This document shows positions 27,679 to 35,314 of a DNA stretch of 64,000 nt, piece after piece. Location: assembly GCF_002838835.1 (NCBI RefSeq), contig NZ_NHPP01000002.1, positions 124,001 to 188,000 of the forward strand, in the 5' to 3' direction. The position numbers and the translations under genes are program-made. Origin of the DNA: Siphonobacter sp. SORGH_AS_0500 (GTDB lineage: Bacteria; Bacteroidota; Bacteroidia; Cytophagales; Spirosomataceae). Position 1 is the first letter of the stretch. The number at the start of each line of letters is the position of its first letter. A model generated the notes under the pieces. The model was not told where the DNA came from. It did not search any database and was given only the letters and a program-made list of their open reading frames with translations.

Positions 27679-28806
27679 TTACTTCCGAAGAAGTTTGGCC
27701 AGTGTTAATGACAAATCCAGAAAAATCATTTTAGCCCGAACATTTCTTTCCAATTGGAAAAAGGCCGTGTTCAACTCCTCTGTAATCAGAGGTAAGCGTT
27801 CGGGGGGAATTACTTTCGAAAAATTCTGAACGAAGGTAAGCTCATCGCCTTCCAGTCGCACAAGAGCTTCCACGCCATTTTGCCAGAGCATCAGATCCCG
27901 AAAGACGCTCAGGCTATATTCCATCATCCCTTTTTGTTGCTCTTTGGGCTGACTATCAAACTCATCGGCCATTTTTAGCATATCACCAAAGGCTGGAATG
28001 CCTCGGTAACAATGCCGCATCCACTGAGCAAACCAGGGATGTTGCTCGTTGCCTTCACCTTTGGCTAGCTCCAGAGCATAACCCAGATTTCCCTCCGAAA
28101 GGTACGCTACGTGACGAGCCTGCTTTTCTTCCGTTCCCAGTTTTTGCTGAATATAAGATGATACTTCCGTTTCAGTAAAGGCAGGAACGCCAATGCGTTG
28201 GGTACGGGAAATAATGGTGGTGAGTAGACGATTGGCATCGGTGCAAACCAGTAGGAAAATGGTCTTGGCGGGTGGTTCTTCCAGAATCTTCAGCAAAGCA
28301 TTGGCCGAATAGACATTCAGTAACTCAGGTTGCCACAGAATGAGAATCTTGTATTCACCTTCGTAGGCTTTCAGTGAAATTTTTCGGATAACGTTACGGG
28401 CTTCTTCCGCCGAAATATTACCCTGCCGATTCCCTTCTACGCCAATAAACGTCAACCAGTCGGACAGCGTGCCGAAAGGATGAGCGTCGATAAACTCCCG
28501 CCACAAGGGCATAAAAGCATCCGATTCATTATCCTTGATTTTCTTGGTTACCGCTACCGGAAAGATATAATGTACATCCGGGTGAGCCAGTTTTTTCATC
28601 TTCACGCAGGAAGCACAACGCCCGCAGGAATCGTCTTCCTGCCGGTCTTCGCAGTTCAGGTACGTGGCATAAGCCAGAGCCAGAGCCAGATTCCCACTGC
28701 CTAAAGGCCCATGAAATAGCTGGGCGTGGGCAACATGCTGACTCTTGACGGACTGAATCAGGGTGTTTTTTAAATCTGATAAACCGGGGACTTCTCGAAA
28801 AAACAA
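27679..28806 (-). CDS. holB: DNA polymerase III subunit delta'
   Basis: Delta' is part of the clamp loader that places the sliding clamp on DNA. The product from a TTG at 28806 begins MFFREVPGLSDLKNTLIQSV, matching the family. An upstream ATG in frame would add about 41 basic, non-conserved residues. SHAQLF-type segment HVAHAQLFHGPLGSGN is present with Asn in place of the P-loop Lys, as expected for a subunit that need not hydrolyse ATP. A Cys-rich zinc module (CEDRQEDDSCGRCASC) and ANALLKILEEPP follow. It heads the minus-strand operon. Confidence 0.93.
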   Translation of the reverse strand: MFFREVPGLSDLKNTLIQSVKSQHVAHAQLFHGPLGSGNLALALAYATYLNCEDRQEDDSCGRCASCVKMKKLAHPDVHYIFPVAVTKKIKDNESDAFMPLWREFIDAHPFGTLSDWLTFIGVEGNRQGNISAEEARNVIRKISLKAYEGEYKILILWQPELLNVYSANALLKILEEPPAKTIFLLVCTDANRLLTTIISRTQRIGVPAFTETEVSSYIQQKLGTEEKQARHVAYLSEGNLGYALELAKGEGNEQHPWFAQWMRHCYRGIPAFGDMLKMADEFDSQPKEQQKGMMEYSLSVFRDLMLWQNGVEALVRLEGDELTFVQNFSKVIPPERLPLITEELNTAFFQLERNVRAKMIFLDLSLTLAKLLRK

Positions 28807-29218
28807 GGATGTAATAAATAGATGATCCCTACAAAGGTAAGGCCTGAAACCCGCATGTCGGCACGGAAAAGGGCAAAGAGAAAATCTTAATTTTTTAATA
28901 ATTACGTAACCAAATAAAAAATAAGGCAACGAAAGCAGTTTAATTAATTATTCCGTTAAATGCTATGAAAAGCCAGTGAAAATAGACGACATTTGCAGCC
29001 CTTTGAAGAAAAAGGGCCTTTCTACGCTGAAAATCAAGTTCATAAAGGAAACATATTTGTTTAGTAGATAGCTTTTTTATTGGGATTTTACACTAATTTT
29101 TTAGGATTAAAAAAAATTATATTTTACGATTGTGCTTATCCGCGGTATTTTTATGAAATTTGCCAGCGAAAGTCAGGCTATCCACCAAATAATATTTTCG
29201 CTTACTGCGTACTACCAT
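28807..29218. other. Divergent intergenic region holB / Lrp
   Basis: About 410 bp, strongly AT-rich. It carries one hairpin (GCCCTTT-GAAGAA-AAAGGGC, 28998-29017) of unknown use. Frames that extend holB or the Lrp gene into it are not protein-like. Promoters for both genes must lie here but I see no confident match. Confidence 0.5.
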
Positions 29219-29692
29219 ATGAACACACTTCAGAAACTGGATCACATTGATCGCAAAGTCCTTGAAATACTGCAATCCAACGCAAAAATTACCAATGCTC
29301 AACTCTCGAAAGAAATTGGTTTATCGCCTGCTCCAACGCTGGAACGGGTAAAGAAATTAGAAACGTCAGGGATTATTCAGAGTTACCACGCTCAACTCGA
29401 TCGTGAGAAAGTAGGGCTGGGAGTAACGACTTTCGTTCAGATTACGCTGGTTGGTCACAAAAAGCAGGTAACAGATTCTTTCGTTGAAAAAATCAATGAA
29501 ATTCCCGAAGTAGTAGAATGCCACCACATTACGGGTTCTGGCGACTTCCTGTTAAAGGTAATTTCAAAGGATATTGCTTCGTATCAACGCCTGATGCTGG
29601 AAAAAATCAACGAAATCGAAGAAGTAGCCAGCACGCAAACCATGGTAATTTTGTCGACATTCAAAGAAAGCAAAGTGTTACCTATTCCTTGA
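29219..29692 (+). CDS. Lrp/AsnC family transcriptional regulator
   Basis: A 157-residue regulator starting at the ATG at 29219 (MNTLQKLDHIDRKVLEILQ). The N-terminal AsnC-type helix-turn-helix (LSKEIGLSPAPTLERVKKLE) binds DNA. The C-terminal RAM domain (VVECHHITGSGDFLLKV) senses amino acids and drives oligomer formation. An upstream start at 29132 would add a segment with no homology-like pattern. The target is unknown. A strong terminator follows, so it is monocistronic. Confidence 0.93.
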   Translation: MNTLQKLDHIDRKVLEILQSNAKITNAQLSKEIGLSPAPTLERVKKLETSGIIQSYHAQLDREKVGLGVTTFVQITLVGHKKQVTDSFVEKINEIPEVVECHHITGSGDFLLKVISKDIASYQRLMLEKINEIEEVASTQTMVILSTFKESKVLPIP

Positions 29693-29717
29693 TAAGTAAG
29701 AGTTTTAGCCTTTTACA

Positions 29718-29759
29718 AAATCGTTATCTGAGAGTCAAAATTCAGGTAACGATTTTTTT
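29718..29759 (+). terminator. Rho-independent terminator of the Lrp gene
   Basis: AAATCGTTA-TCTGA pairs with TTCAGG-TAACGATTT around a short loop and is followed by seven T residues. Confidence 0.88.
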
Positions 29760-29782
29760 ATACCTCTCAAATCTATAGTCAC

Positions 29783-30235
29783 ATGTTATTTCGTTTCCTT
29801 TTTATCATAATCTGCTTCACAGGTATGAGTAGGGCTGCTTTTGCTCAGGAGAAATTAGGCATTGTCAAACATAATCACCTGGCTTTGCAAGTGGCTGATC
29901 TACCTGCTTCTACCAAATTCTATTCCGAAATTCTGGGTCTTGAGCGGCTGGAAGTCCCTGATAATCTCAAAGCGATCCGCTCCTGGTTTAAAATTGGCCC
30001 AGATCAGCAGATACATTTATTGGCCGGTCGTACAGTTCCGGTGAATAATGATCGAAATGGCTCTCACTTTGCCGTCTTTGTGGAGTCGATGGATCAAGCA
30101 GAAGCTTTTCTGAAAAGTAAGGGCTTAGCTTATCACGCTCAGGTTCGTTTTGATGGAGTGAAACAGATTTACTTACCCGATCCTGATGGTTACTTGGTAG
30201 AATTAAACGAGTGGAAAGATCCTGCGAAGAAATGA
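29783..30235 (+). CDS. Exported VOC (glyoxalase/dioxygenase-fold) protein
   Basis: A 150-residue protein with a signal peptide (MLFRFLFIIICFTGMSRAAF, then AQ) and one vicinal-oxygen-chelate domain. HNHLALQVADLPASTKFY holds the first metal His, SEILGLERLE follows, IHLLAG supplies a second ligand region, and LPDPDGYLVELNEW the terminal Glu. Export is less usual for this family. The substrate is unknown; lactoylglutathione lyase cannot be claimed from the motifs alone. Confidence 0.85.
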   Translation: MLFRFLFIIICFTGMSRAAFAQEKLGIVKHNHLALQVADLPASTKFYSEILGLERLEVPDNLKAIRSWFKIGPDQQIHLLAGRTVPVNNDRNGSHFAVFVESMDQAEAFLKSKGLAYHAQVRFDGVKQIYLPDPDGYLVELNEWKDPAKK

Positions 30236-30297
30236 TTTTCGCTGATATTAACAATCAGTTATATACCTAGTACCTGAATTGATTATCCTAAGGTAGT

Positions 30298-30480
30298 GCT
30301 GCCAGCGAAAAAGCTGGCAGCGGCAATGTTAACAATTAAACATCTAGGGTAACCACTATCGGTATAGCCCGCCTTTTATTCTGGTAGCATTGTATTAGAT
30401 AGGCCTCTGAATCGTTATTGCGAAGTGGTTGCTAGTAACGAATATCCGAAGTGACCGCTGCCAGCTTTTTCGCTGGCAGC
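30298..30480. repeat. REP-like family B, inverted pair (REPIN-like)
   Basis: Two 24-nt units at 30298-30321 and 30457-30480, identical in sequence and inverted to each other (GAAAAA loop in one, TTTTTC in the other), 135 bp apart. They sit between the VOC gene and the convergent McrC-like gene and make up most of this 320-bp gap. Confidence 0.88.
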
Positions 30481-30555
30481 ACTAATTGTAGGCTAACCCA
30501 TTAATTCAGATGCCCAGACAGATAGTAAAAGGATAGCAAGGGTTACGCTAGACAT

Positions 30556-31575
30556 TTAATCTTTAACCTCAACTAATCTCAGTAAATCCCGGTGAATGCC
30601 CGACCAGTGCTGATTTAAGTCCAGCGTTTGCACCTGAATCTGATGGGCTTCGTCGGAAAAGAAAGCGGAAACGGATTGCGTAACCGTTGGATATAATAAA
30701 ATGCCCCGAAGCTTGCCGGAAGCCGGATAGTTTTTCAGGTAAGCAAACAACTGGTATAAATGCGGCGAATGTACCTTGCGGGATTCAAAATGTCGTTGAA
30801 ACGTTTCGGCGTAATACTTCGTATCCAGAATGATTTTCTGATCTTTTTGCTCCAGGGTTAAATCGGTTTGCATGAGAGGTAACAACGTGCGATCCTGTTC
30901 ACTGGCGGTTAATTTCCAGTGAATGGTTTCCCGTCGTACTTTCCATTGTGGTAATTCGTGACGATAGAAATTTCGAACGAATGCTTCAAAAAGAACTGCC
31001 ATTTGCCGCTCGTCCCGCCAGAAATCCTTGAACTGGTAGGTACCCTTTTCTTCGTTAACTAGTAAGTTTTTGTAAAGTAATTCACACACATTCAGCACAA
31101 AACGATAAGTAGAAGGATGCCTTGGAATGCTTGCCTTAGTGAAAATCGTTTCGTTGAGTTTGATTTCCTCGACATCCGTCATGCGGATGTGTAGATGACG
31201 AATGCGGGACTGTTGTGGTAAAGAGGGGAGACGTAATAAAGAGTTGAGCGTCGTCTTTAGAATCTGATTTACGGGCTGATTCGCTGAATAAACATCCTGC
31301 TCACAAATGGCTCTTCCCTGCCGGAATTCATTTTTCTGTAAGCTTTCCGTCAGTAATAACTTCCCACGAATGCCCGCCAGTTGTACTTTTTCGGATTGAT
31401 ACGCATGAAACAAACCTTGCCTGAAGAGACGGTGAGTGGCTGTGATTAATACTTCGATTAGTAAATCCAGCAAACTAATCTGGTCGTCAGCGGCGACATG
31501 AACCAGTTCACGTTCGTCGAGTTTGTCCCAGGCGTAACAAAGCAGATAATAGATATTTTGAACCGGAATTTTCAT
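30556..31575 (-). CDS. McrC-like 5-methylcytosine restriction component, without McrB
   Basis: A 339-residue McrBC-family McrC (PF10117-type) protein. The N-terminus MKIPVQNIYYLLCYAWDKL and the RGLF/IRGKLLLTES, CEQDVYSANQPVNQILK segments are typical of the family. The nuclease core is seen late as LMQTDLTLEQ then IILDTKYY, matching the D-x(n)-D-x-K pattern of PD-(D/E)XK enzymes. In McrBC, McrC cuts DNA only with the AAA+ GTPase McrB. No McrB gene is on either side: ftsY lies upstream behind a terminator, and a REP pair plus the VOC gene lie downstream. So this is a solitary gene; it may act with a distant McrB or in another way. Confidence 0.85.
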   Translation of the reverse strand: MKIPVQNIYYLLCYAWDKLDERELVHVAADDQISLLDLLIEVLITATHRLFRQGLFHAYQSEKVQLAGIRGKLLLTESLQKNEFRQGRAICEQDVYSANQPVNQILKTTLNSLLRLPSLPQQSRIRHLHIRMTDVEEIKLNETIFTKASIPRHPSTYRFVLNVCELLYKNLLVNEEKGTYQFKDFWRDERQMAVLFEAFVRNFYRHELPQWKVRRETIHWKLTASEQDRTLLPLMQTDLTLEQKDQKIILDTKYYAETFQRHFESRKVHSPHLYQLFAYLKNYPASGKLRGILLYPTVTQSVSAFFSDEAHQIQVQTLDLNQHWSGIHRDLLRLVEVKD

Positions 31576-31592
31576 AGGTATGATTCAAAACT

Positions 31593-31624
31593 AAAAAAAG
31601 CTGCCGGATTATCCGGCAGCTTTT
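31593..31624. terminator. Bidirectional terminator between ftsY and mcrC-like gene
   Basis: A perfect stem AAAGCTGCCGGAT/ATCCGGCAGCTTT with A run on the left and T run on the right; it ends ftsY transcription on the minus strand and isolates the McrC-like gene. Confidence 0.88.
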
Positions 31625-31643
31625 GTGGTTTTCGTAATGGGAG

Positions 31644-32621
31644 TTATTTTTTGAATAGACTCTCGACGAAGGTTTTTTTATTGAATACCTGTAAATCCTC
31701 AATTCGCTCACCTACGCCAATATATTTTACAGGAATCTTAAACTGATCAGAAATACCAATCACTACGCCGCCTTTAGCGGTACCGTCTAACTTGGTAATG
31801 GCCAGCGAAGTCACTTCCGTAGCTTTCGTAAACTCCTGAGCCTGAATAAATGCATTTTGTCCGGTCGAGCCGTCAAGCACAAGTAATACCTCGTGTGGAG
31901 CTTCCACAGAGAATTTCTGCATAACCCGCTTGATTTTCGAAAGCTCGTTCATCAGGTTCACCTTCGTGTGTAAACGTCCGGCGGTATCGACGATTACAAC
32001 GTCTGCTCCAGTTTCAGTACCCTGTTTCACGGCATCATAAGCTACCGAAGCAGGATCGGTGTTCATGCCGTGGTCAATTACGGGTACGCCTACGCGTTCA
32101 CCCCATAATTTTAACTGTTCTACGGCGGCGGCCCGGAAGGTATCACCTGCCCCTAACACCACTTTCTTTCCGGCTTTGTGATATTGGGCGGCCAGTTTAC
32201 CAATGGTCGTCGTTTTCCCCACACCATTTACACCCACTACCATAATGACGTAGGGTTTGGTGCCCAGGGGTGTTTCAAAATCTCCCGAAATATCGGTAGA
32301 CTGGTTTTCAGACAGCAAAGCTGCGATTTCCTCCCGAAGGATGGAATCCAGCTCACTGGTATTCATGAACTTATCTCTGGCAACGCGGGCTTCAATCCGG
32401 CGAATAATGTTGACGGTGGTTTCTACCCCCACATCCGAAGAAATCAGAATTTCCTCCAGTTCATCCAGCACTTCGTCATCTACTTTGGATTTTCCGACGA
32501 CGGCCCGGCTGAGTTTAGAGAAAAAGCCATCTTTGGTTTTTTCCAGACCTTTGTCCAGCGACTCGGCCTGTTCTTCCTGGATTTGCTCCTTTTTCTTCGT
32601 GAAAAAATCGAATAAGCCCAT
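31644..32621 (-). CDS. ftsY: Signal recognition particle receptor FtsY
   Basis: FtsY is the membrane-associated GTPase that docks SRP-ribosome complexes at the Sec translocon. The 325-residue protein has the short acidic/charged N-terminus common in Bacteroidota, an N domain, then the GTPase motifs G130-VNGVGKTT, GAGDTFRAAAVEQL (~157-170), D211-TAGR and T275-K-L-D-G. Upstream are DUF4295 and rpmG on the same strand, a grouping common in this phylum, but a terminator lies between DUF4295 and ftsY. Confidence 0.97.
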   Translation of the reverse strand: MGLFDFFTKKKEQIQEEQAESLDKGLEKTKDGFFSKLSRAVVGKSKVDDEVLDELEEILISSDVGVETTVNIIRRIEARVARDKFMNTSELDSILREEIAALLSENQSTDISGDFETPLGTKPYVIMVVGVNGVGKTTTIGKLAAQYHKAGKKVVLGAGDTFRAAAVEQLKLWGERVGVPVIDHGMNTDPASVAYDAVKQGTETGADVVIVDTAGRLHTKVNLMNELSKIKRVMQKFSVEAPHEVLLVLDGSTGQNAFIQAQEFTKATEVTSLAITKLDGTAKGGVVIGISDQFKIPVKYIGVGERIEDLQVFNKKTFVESLFKK

Positions 32622-32703
32622 TTTTGGTTTGATTATCTATGCTTAGGACCCGGCTATTTTGGTCAACTGAAGTAGTCTGAGTCACTAATACTCCAAATCT
32701 ACA

Positions 32704-32735
32704 ACAAAAAATCCCCCGAAGAACGTTCGGAGGAT
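32704..32735 (-). terminator. Rho-independent terminator after DUF4295 gene
   Basis: On the minus strand ATCCTCCGAA pairs with TTCGGGGGAT (one G-T), followed by a T run; it lies 28 bp after the DUF4295 stop. Confidence 0.87.
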
Positions 32736-32763
32736 CATAATAAGACTTTTGAGTCTCAGCAGA

Positions 32764-32916
32764 CTAGTTTTTCAGAGCTGCTTGAGCTTCGTCCTGAAGA
32801 ACGATTTCTTCTTTGAAGGTATAAGCACCTGTGGTTGGGTTTTTCACCGCCTTGATGATTTTAGCGTATTTAACGCCACCTTCTTTTTTCAGGGTCGCTA
32901 CTACTTTCTTTGCCAT
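32764..32916 (-). CDS. DUF4295 small basic protein
   Basis: A 50-residue protein, MAKKVVATLKKEGG to DEAQAALKN, rich in Lys. DUF4295 proteins are found in Bacteroidota directly after ribosomal protein L33, as here (rpmG stop is about 90 bp upstream). It is probably a ribosome-associated protein, inferred from position and composition; the function is not known. Confidence 0.9.
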   Translation of the reverse strand: MAKKVVATLKKEGGVKYAKIIKAVKNPTTGAYTFKEEIVLQDEAQAALKN

Positions 32917-33008
32917 TTCAGTAAAATGTTATACAGTGGATCACTAACCAGTTGACAGTTATCGCCGGACTAGGAACCACCTAAACAACGAATAACTGGG
33001 GTCTGAAA

Positions 33009-33191
33009 TTACTTGATTTCCTTGTGAAGCGTATGCTTTTTAAGGAAAGGGTTGTACTTCTGGAGTTCAATACGAGCCGTAGTATTCTTCCGGTTTTTCA
33101 TCGTGACATATCGTGACATGCCAGGAACGCCAGAAGTCTTTTGCTCGGTGCACTCGAGGATTACCTGAATGCGGTTGCCTTTCTTAGCCAT
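33009..33191 (-). CDS. rpmG: 50S ribosomal protein L33
   Basis: A 60-residue L33: [40 protein letters not shown] and a Lys-rich end. It is part of the large ribosomal subunit near the E site. The usual zinc CXXC pairs are absent, so this is the zinc-independent (C-minus) form. Ribosomal protein L28 (rpmB), its common upstream neighbour, is not present here. A near-consensus promoter lies 47 bp upstream. Confidence 0.97.
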   Translation of the reverse strand: MAKKGNRIQVILECTEQKTSGVPGMSRYVTMKNRKNTTARIELQKYNPFLKKHTLHKEIK

Positions 33192-33237
33192 GAGCTTATT
33201 GCGTTATTTAAATCAGTGCTTTTCAAAAATTGGAACG

Positions 33238-33268
33238 CAAAAGTAGCAATATTTCAGCGAGTGGACAA
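33238..33268 (-). promoter_or_regulatory. Promoter of rpmG, Bacteroidota type
   Basis: On the minus strand: TTG, 20 nt, TACTTTTG. Both boxes and the spacing fit the Bacteroidota sigma-A consensus exactly. Confidence 0.7.
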
Positions 33269-33374
33269 GCTTACCGTTGAAATTTGTTTTACGTTTCTAT
33301 TTAGAAGTATCATTATTTAGATTATGGATGACTAAATATTCTGATTTATAGGTTATTAAGTAATGTAAATAATA

Positions 33375-34058
33375 TTAGGAAAAAACCGTACGCAGAATCT
33401 CCAGAGACCGAACTTCACCCATACCATCGACGTGAAGCTCATAAAACTTCAAGACCATTTCCAGTAAATAGTTGCGGGATGATCGACCTATGCGGATTTC
33501 CGGATTCACATTCAACTCATCCAATTTCCGTAATTCCGACTCGTCGTGGATGGGATAACCTGCTAGTCTTAACTCTTGAGCCAGTTGCTGGCCCGTTGTG
33601 GGTTCGAAACCCAGATAAAAACTCAGCCGAAGCAAAAACCAGAGGTGAAAATTTTCGTATCCTTCGGTTGCCTGATCCAGCCAGATTAGGCTTTCCCGAA
33701 GAAATTGAAATAACCGTGGATTCCCCGCTTCTTCCTTCAGCGTTTTGCTGAGTACTTCGGTAATAAAAAGGGCAATGGTTGACTTGGTAATATCAAAAGG
33801 AATTGTACTGTACGGGTGGTTGACCTTAATTTCGGAAATCCGCTGAATTCCGGCACTGTCTTTGAAATAGACAACTAAATCCAATAAGGTAAGGGGCTGA
33901 AAAAGAGCAATTTTGTTTTTGCCTTTGCTGCTCCGAACTCCATTCTCGATATAGGTCTGAACGCCGAATTCCTCGGTATAAATCTTGACGATGATCGACG
34001 TTTCTCGGTAACGCAGGTAATTAAGAACTAAGCCGCGGGTTTTTTGAAGCATGTACAA
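33375..34058 (-). CDS. recO: DNA repair protein RecO
   Basis: RecO helps RecR load RecA on gapped DNA in the RecF pathway. The 227-residue protein opens LQKTRGLVLNYLRYRETSII as RecO N-terminal OB folds do, with VVYFKDSAGIQRISEIK and a helical C-terminal half. The Cys pairs found in some RecO zinc fingers are absent, as is usual in Bacteroidota. It starts 32 bp after the DUF1501 gene stop on the same strand, so read-through is likely. Confidence 0.92.
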   Translation of the reverse strand: MYMLQKTRGLVLNYLRYRETSIIVKIYTEEFGVQTYIENGVRSSKGKNKIALFQPLTLLDLVVYFKDSAGIQRISEIKVNHPYSTIPFDITKSTIALFITEVLSKTLKEEAGNPRLFQFLRESLIWLDQATEGYENFHLWFLLRLSFYLGFEPTTGQQLAQELRLAGYPIHDESELRKLDELNVNPEIRIGRSSRNYLLEMVLKFYELHVDGMGEVRSLEILRTVFS

Positions 34059-34090
34059 AAATACGATTTTTTGAGGCGATATCGAGGAGA

Positions 34091-35287
34091 TTACCCCATT
34101 TTCAGACCTGCAAATTTTCGTCCCAAAATTGCTTCTGATGGAACATCCAGCCAGCGATCCAGCAAAGTGGCATACACATCGCGGAAGTCAATGGTATACT
34201 TTAAATCTCCCTGATCCGTATCCGTCAGGTTAGGGGAAGCCGTCAGACTGGAGTCTGGTTTCAGCAACGAGCCTGCCAGAAATAGCACATTGGCGGCTCC
34301 GTGATCCGTTCCGTTCGATGCATTTTGTTTAATCCTGCGACCAAACTCGCTAAAGGTCATAACGACCACGTTATCAAGCTGACCCTGCGATTTTAAATCC
34401 TGTAAGAAGGAGTCGAGAGCTTCGGCGTATTGAGTTAATAAGTTATGCTGCTGAGGTTGTTGATTCACATGCGTATCAAAACTGCCGTGCGATACGTAAT
34501 AGACACGAGAATCCACGCCCGTGCGAATAAAGTTAGCAATGGTTTTCAGTCGACGACCTAATTCGTGGGATGGATAGGTGGTGGAAGAACTGGCAACTTT
34601 CGTCTTGGCATGAATATAATCGGCGGAAGAAATCGTTTCAGCCAGCGTTTTATAGAGGTAATCCACGTTTTCATATTCTTCGTGATTAACCCGGGCTAGT
34701 TGCTGATAAAAACTGTTTTGCGTCTGATTGTACAGGCGTTTCGGGTCTGACACTGCTAAGCCTTTTACCTGATCACCCTTCATGGATAGACTTAACTGAT
34801 CATCAATTTCCAGAGCCTGATAAGGTTGGCATTGACCAGAACACTGAGAATCGAGGTAACGCCCAATCCAGCCTGTTTTTAGGTATTCATTAGAGTTACT
34901 GGCGGTATGCCAGATGTCCATCGACCGGAAGTGCGAACGGTCAGGGTTAGGGTAACCCACATTATTGAGAATGGAAAAACGCCCGTCATCGTACCAACGG
35001 CGAAGTTTTTCCAGAGCCGGATGAAAGGCTAACTCATCGTTAATTTTCAGGACCTTACCCTCAGGAATGGCCAGTTTGGGCCGCTCGCGGTAATAAATAT
35101 CGTTTCGGTAAGGAATGATGGTATTTAACCCATCATTTCCACCGGAAAACTGAATGATTACCAGCGTCTTCCGGGAAGAAGGCGTCTGTCCCAACTGATG
35201 CTGTTCATACGCTTTAACAAAGTCGGGAATAAGCCAGGTGCCTACCGTAGCCAGAGCCGATTGACGAAGAAATTCTTTACGATTCAT
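34091..35287 (-). CDS. DUF1501 domain protein
   Basis: A 398-residue member of the DUF1501 family, related to alkaline-phosphatase/sulfatase-like folds. The N-terminus NRKEFLRQSALATVGTW resembles a Tat-type signal but has NRK in place of the twin Arg. Family lines seen: VIIQFSGGNDGLNTIIPY, YPNPDRSHFRSMDIWHTAS, VYYVSHGSFDTHVNQ, VMTFSEFGRR and GTDHGAANV. Activity is unknown. It follows the DUF1800 gene by 27 bp, a constant pairing in many phyla. Confidence 0.93.
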   Translation of the reverse strand: MNRKEFLRQSALATVGTWLIPDFVKAYEQHQLGQTPSSRKTLVIIQFSGGNDGLNTIIPYRNDIYYRERPKLAIPEGKVLKINDELAFHPALEKLRRWYDDGRFSILNNVGYPNPDRSHFRSMDIWHTASNSNEYLKTGWIGRYLDSQCSGQCQPYQALEIDDQLSLSMKGDQVKGLAVSDPKRLYNQTQNSFYQQLARVNHEEYENVDYLYKTLAETISSADYIHAKTKVASSSTTYPSHELGRRLKTIANFIRTGVDSRVYYVSHGSFDTHVNQQPQQHNLLTQYAEALDSFLQDLKSQGQLDNVVVMTFSEFGRRIKQNASNGTDHGAANVLFLAGSLLKPDSSLTASPNLTDTDQGDLKYTIDFRDVYATLLDRWLDVPSEAILGRKFAGLKMG

Positions 35288-35314
35288 AAAGCATTATGTC
35301 TAGGGGTGGAAAGT

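Noticed and set aside
30298..30480. CRISPR array from repeated 24-nt hairpins
   Set aside because: Only two copies, inverted to each other, 135 bp apart, with no regular spacers and no cas genes.
32178..32646. Two plus-strand ORFs of 145 and 129 residues
   Set aside because: Both are antisense to ftsY; the second is Ser-rich in the way expected for a shadow frame.
33595..33615. A GGTTCGAAACC segment as a tRNA T-arm
   Set aside because: It lies inside recO and no acceptor, D or anticodon stems surround it.
34091..35287. Tat signal on the DUF1501 protein
   Set aside because: The N-terminus has NRKEF and not the twin-Arg motif, so Tat export cannot be claimed.
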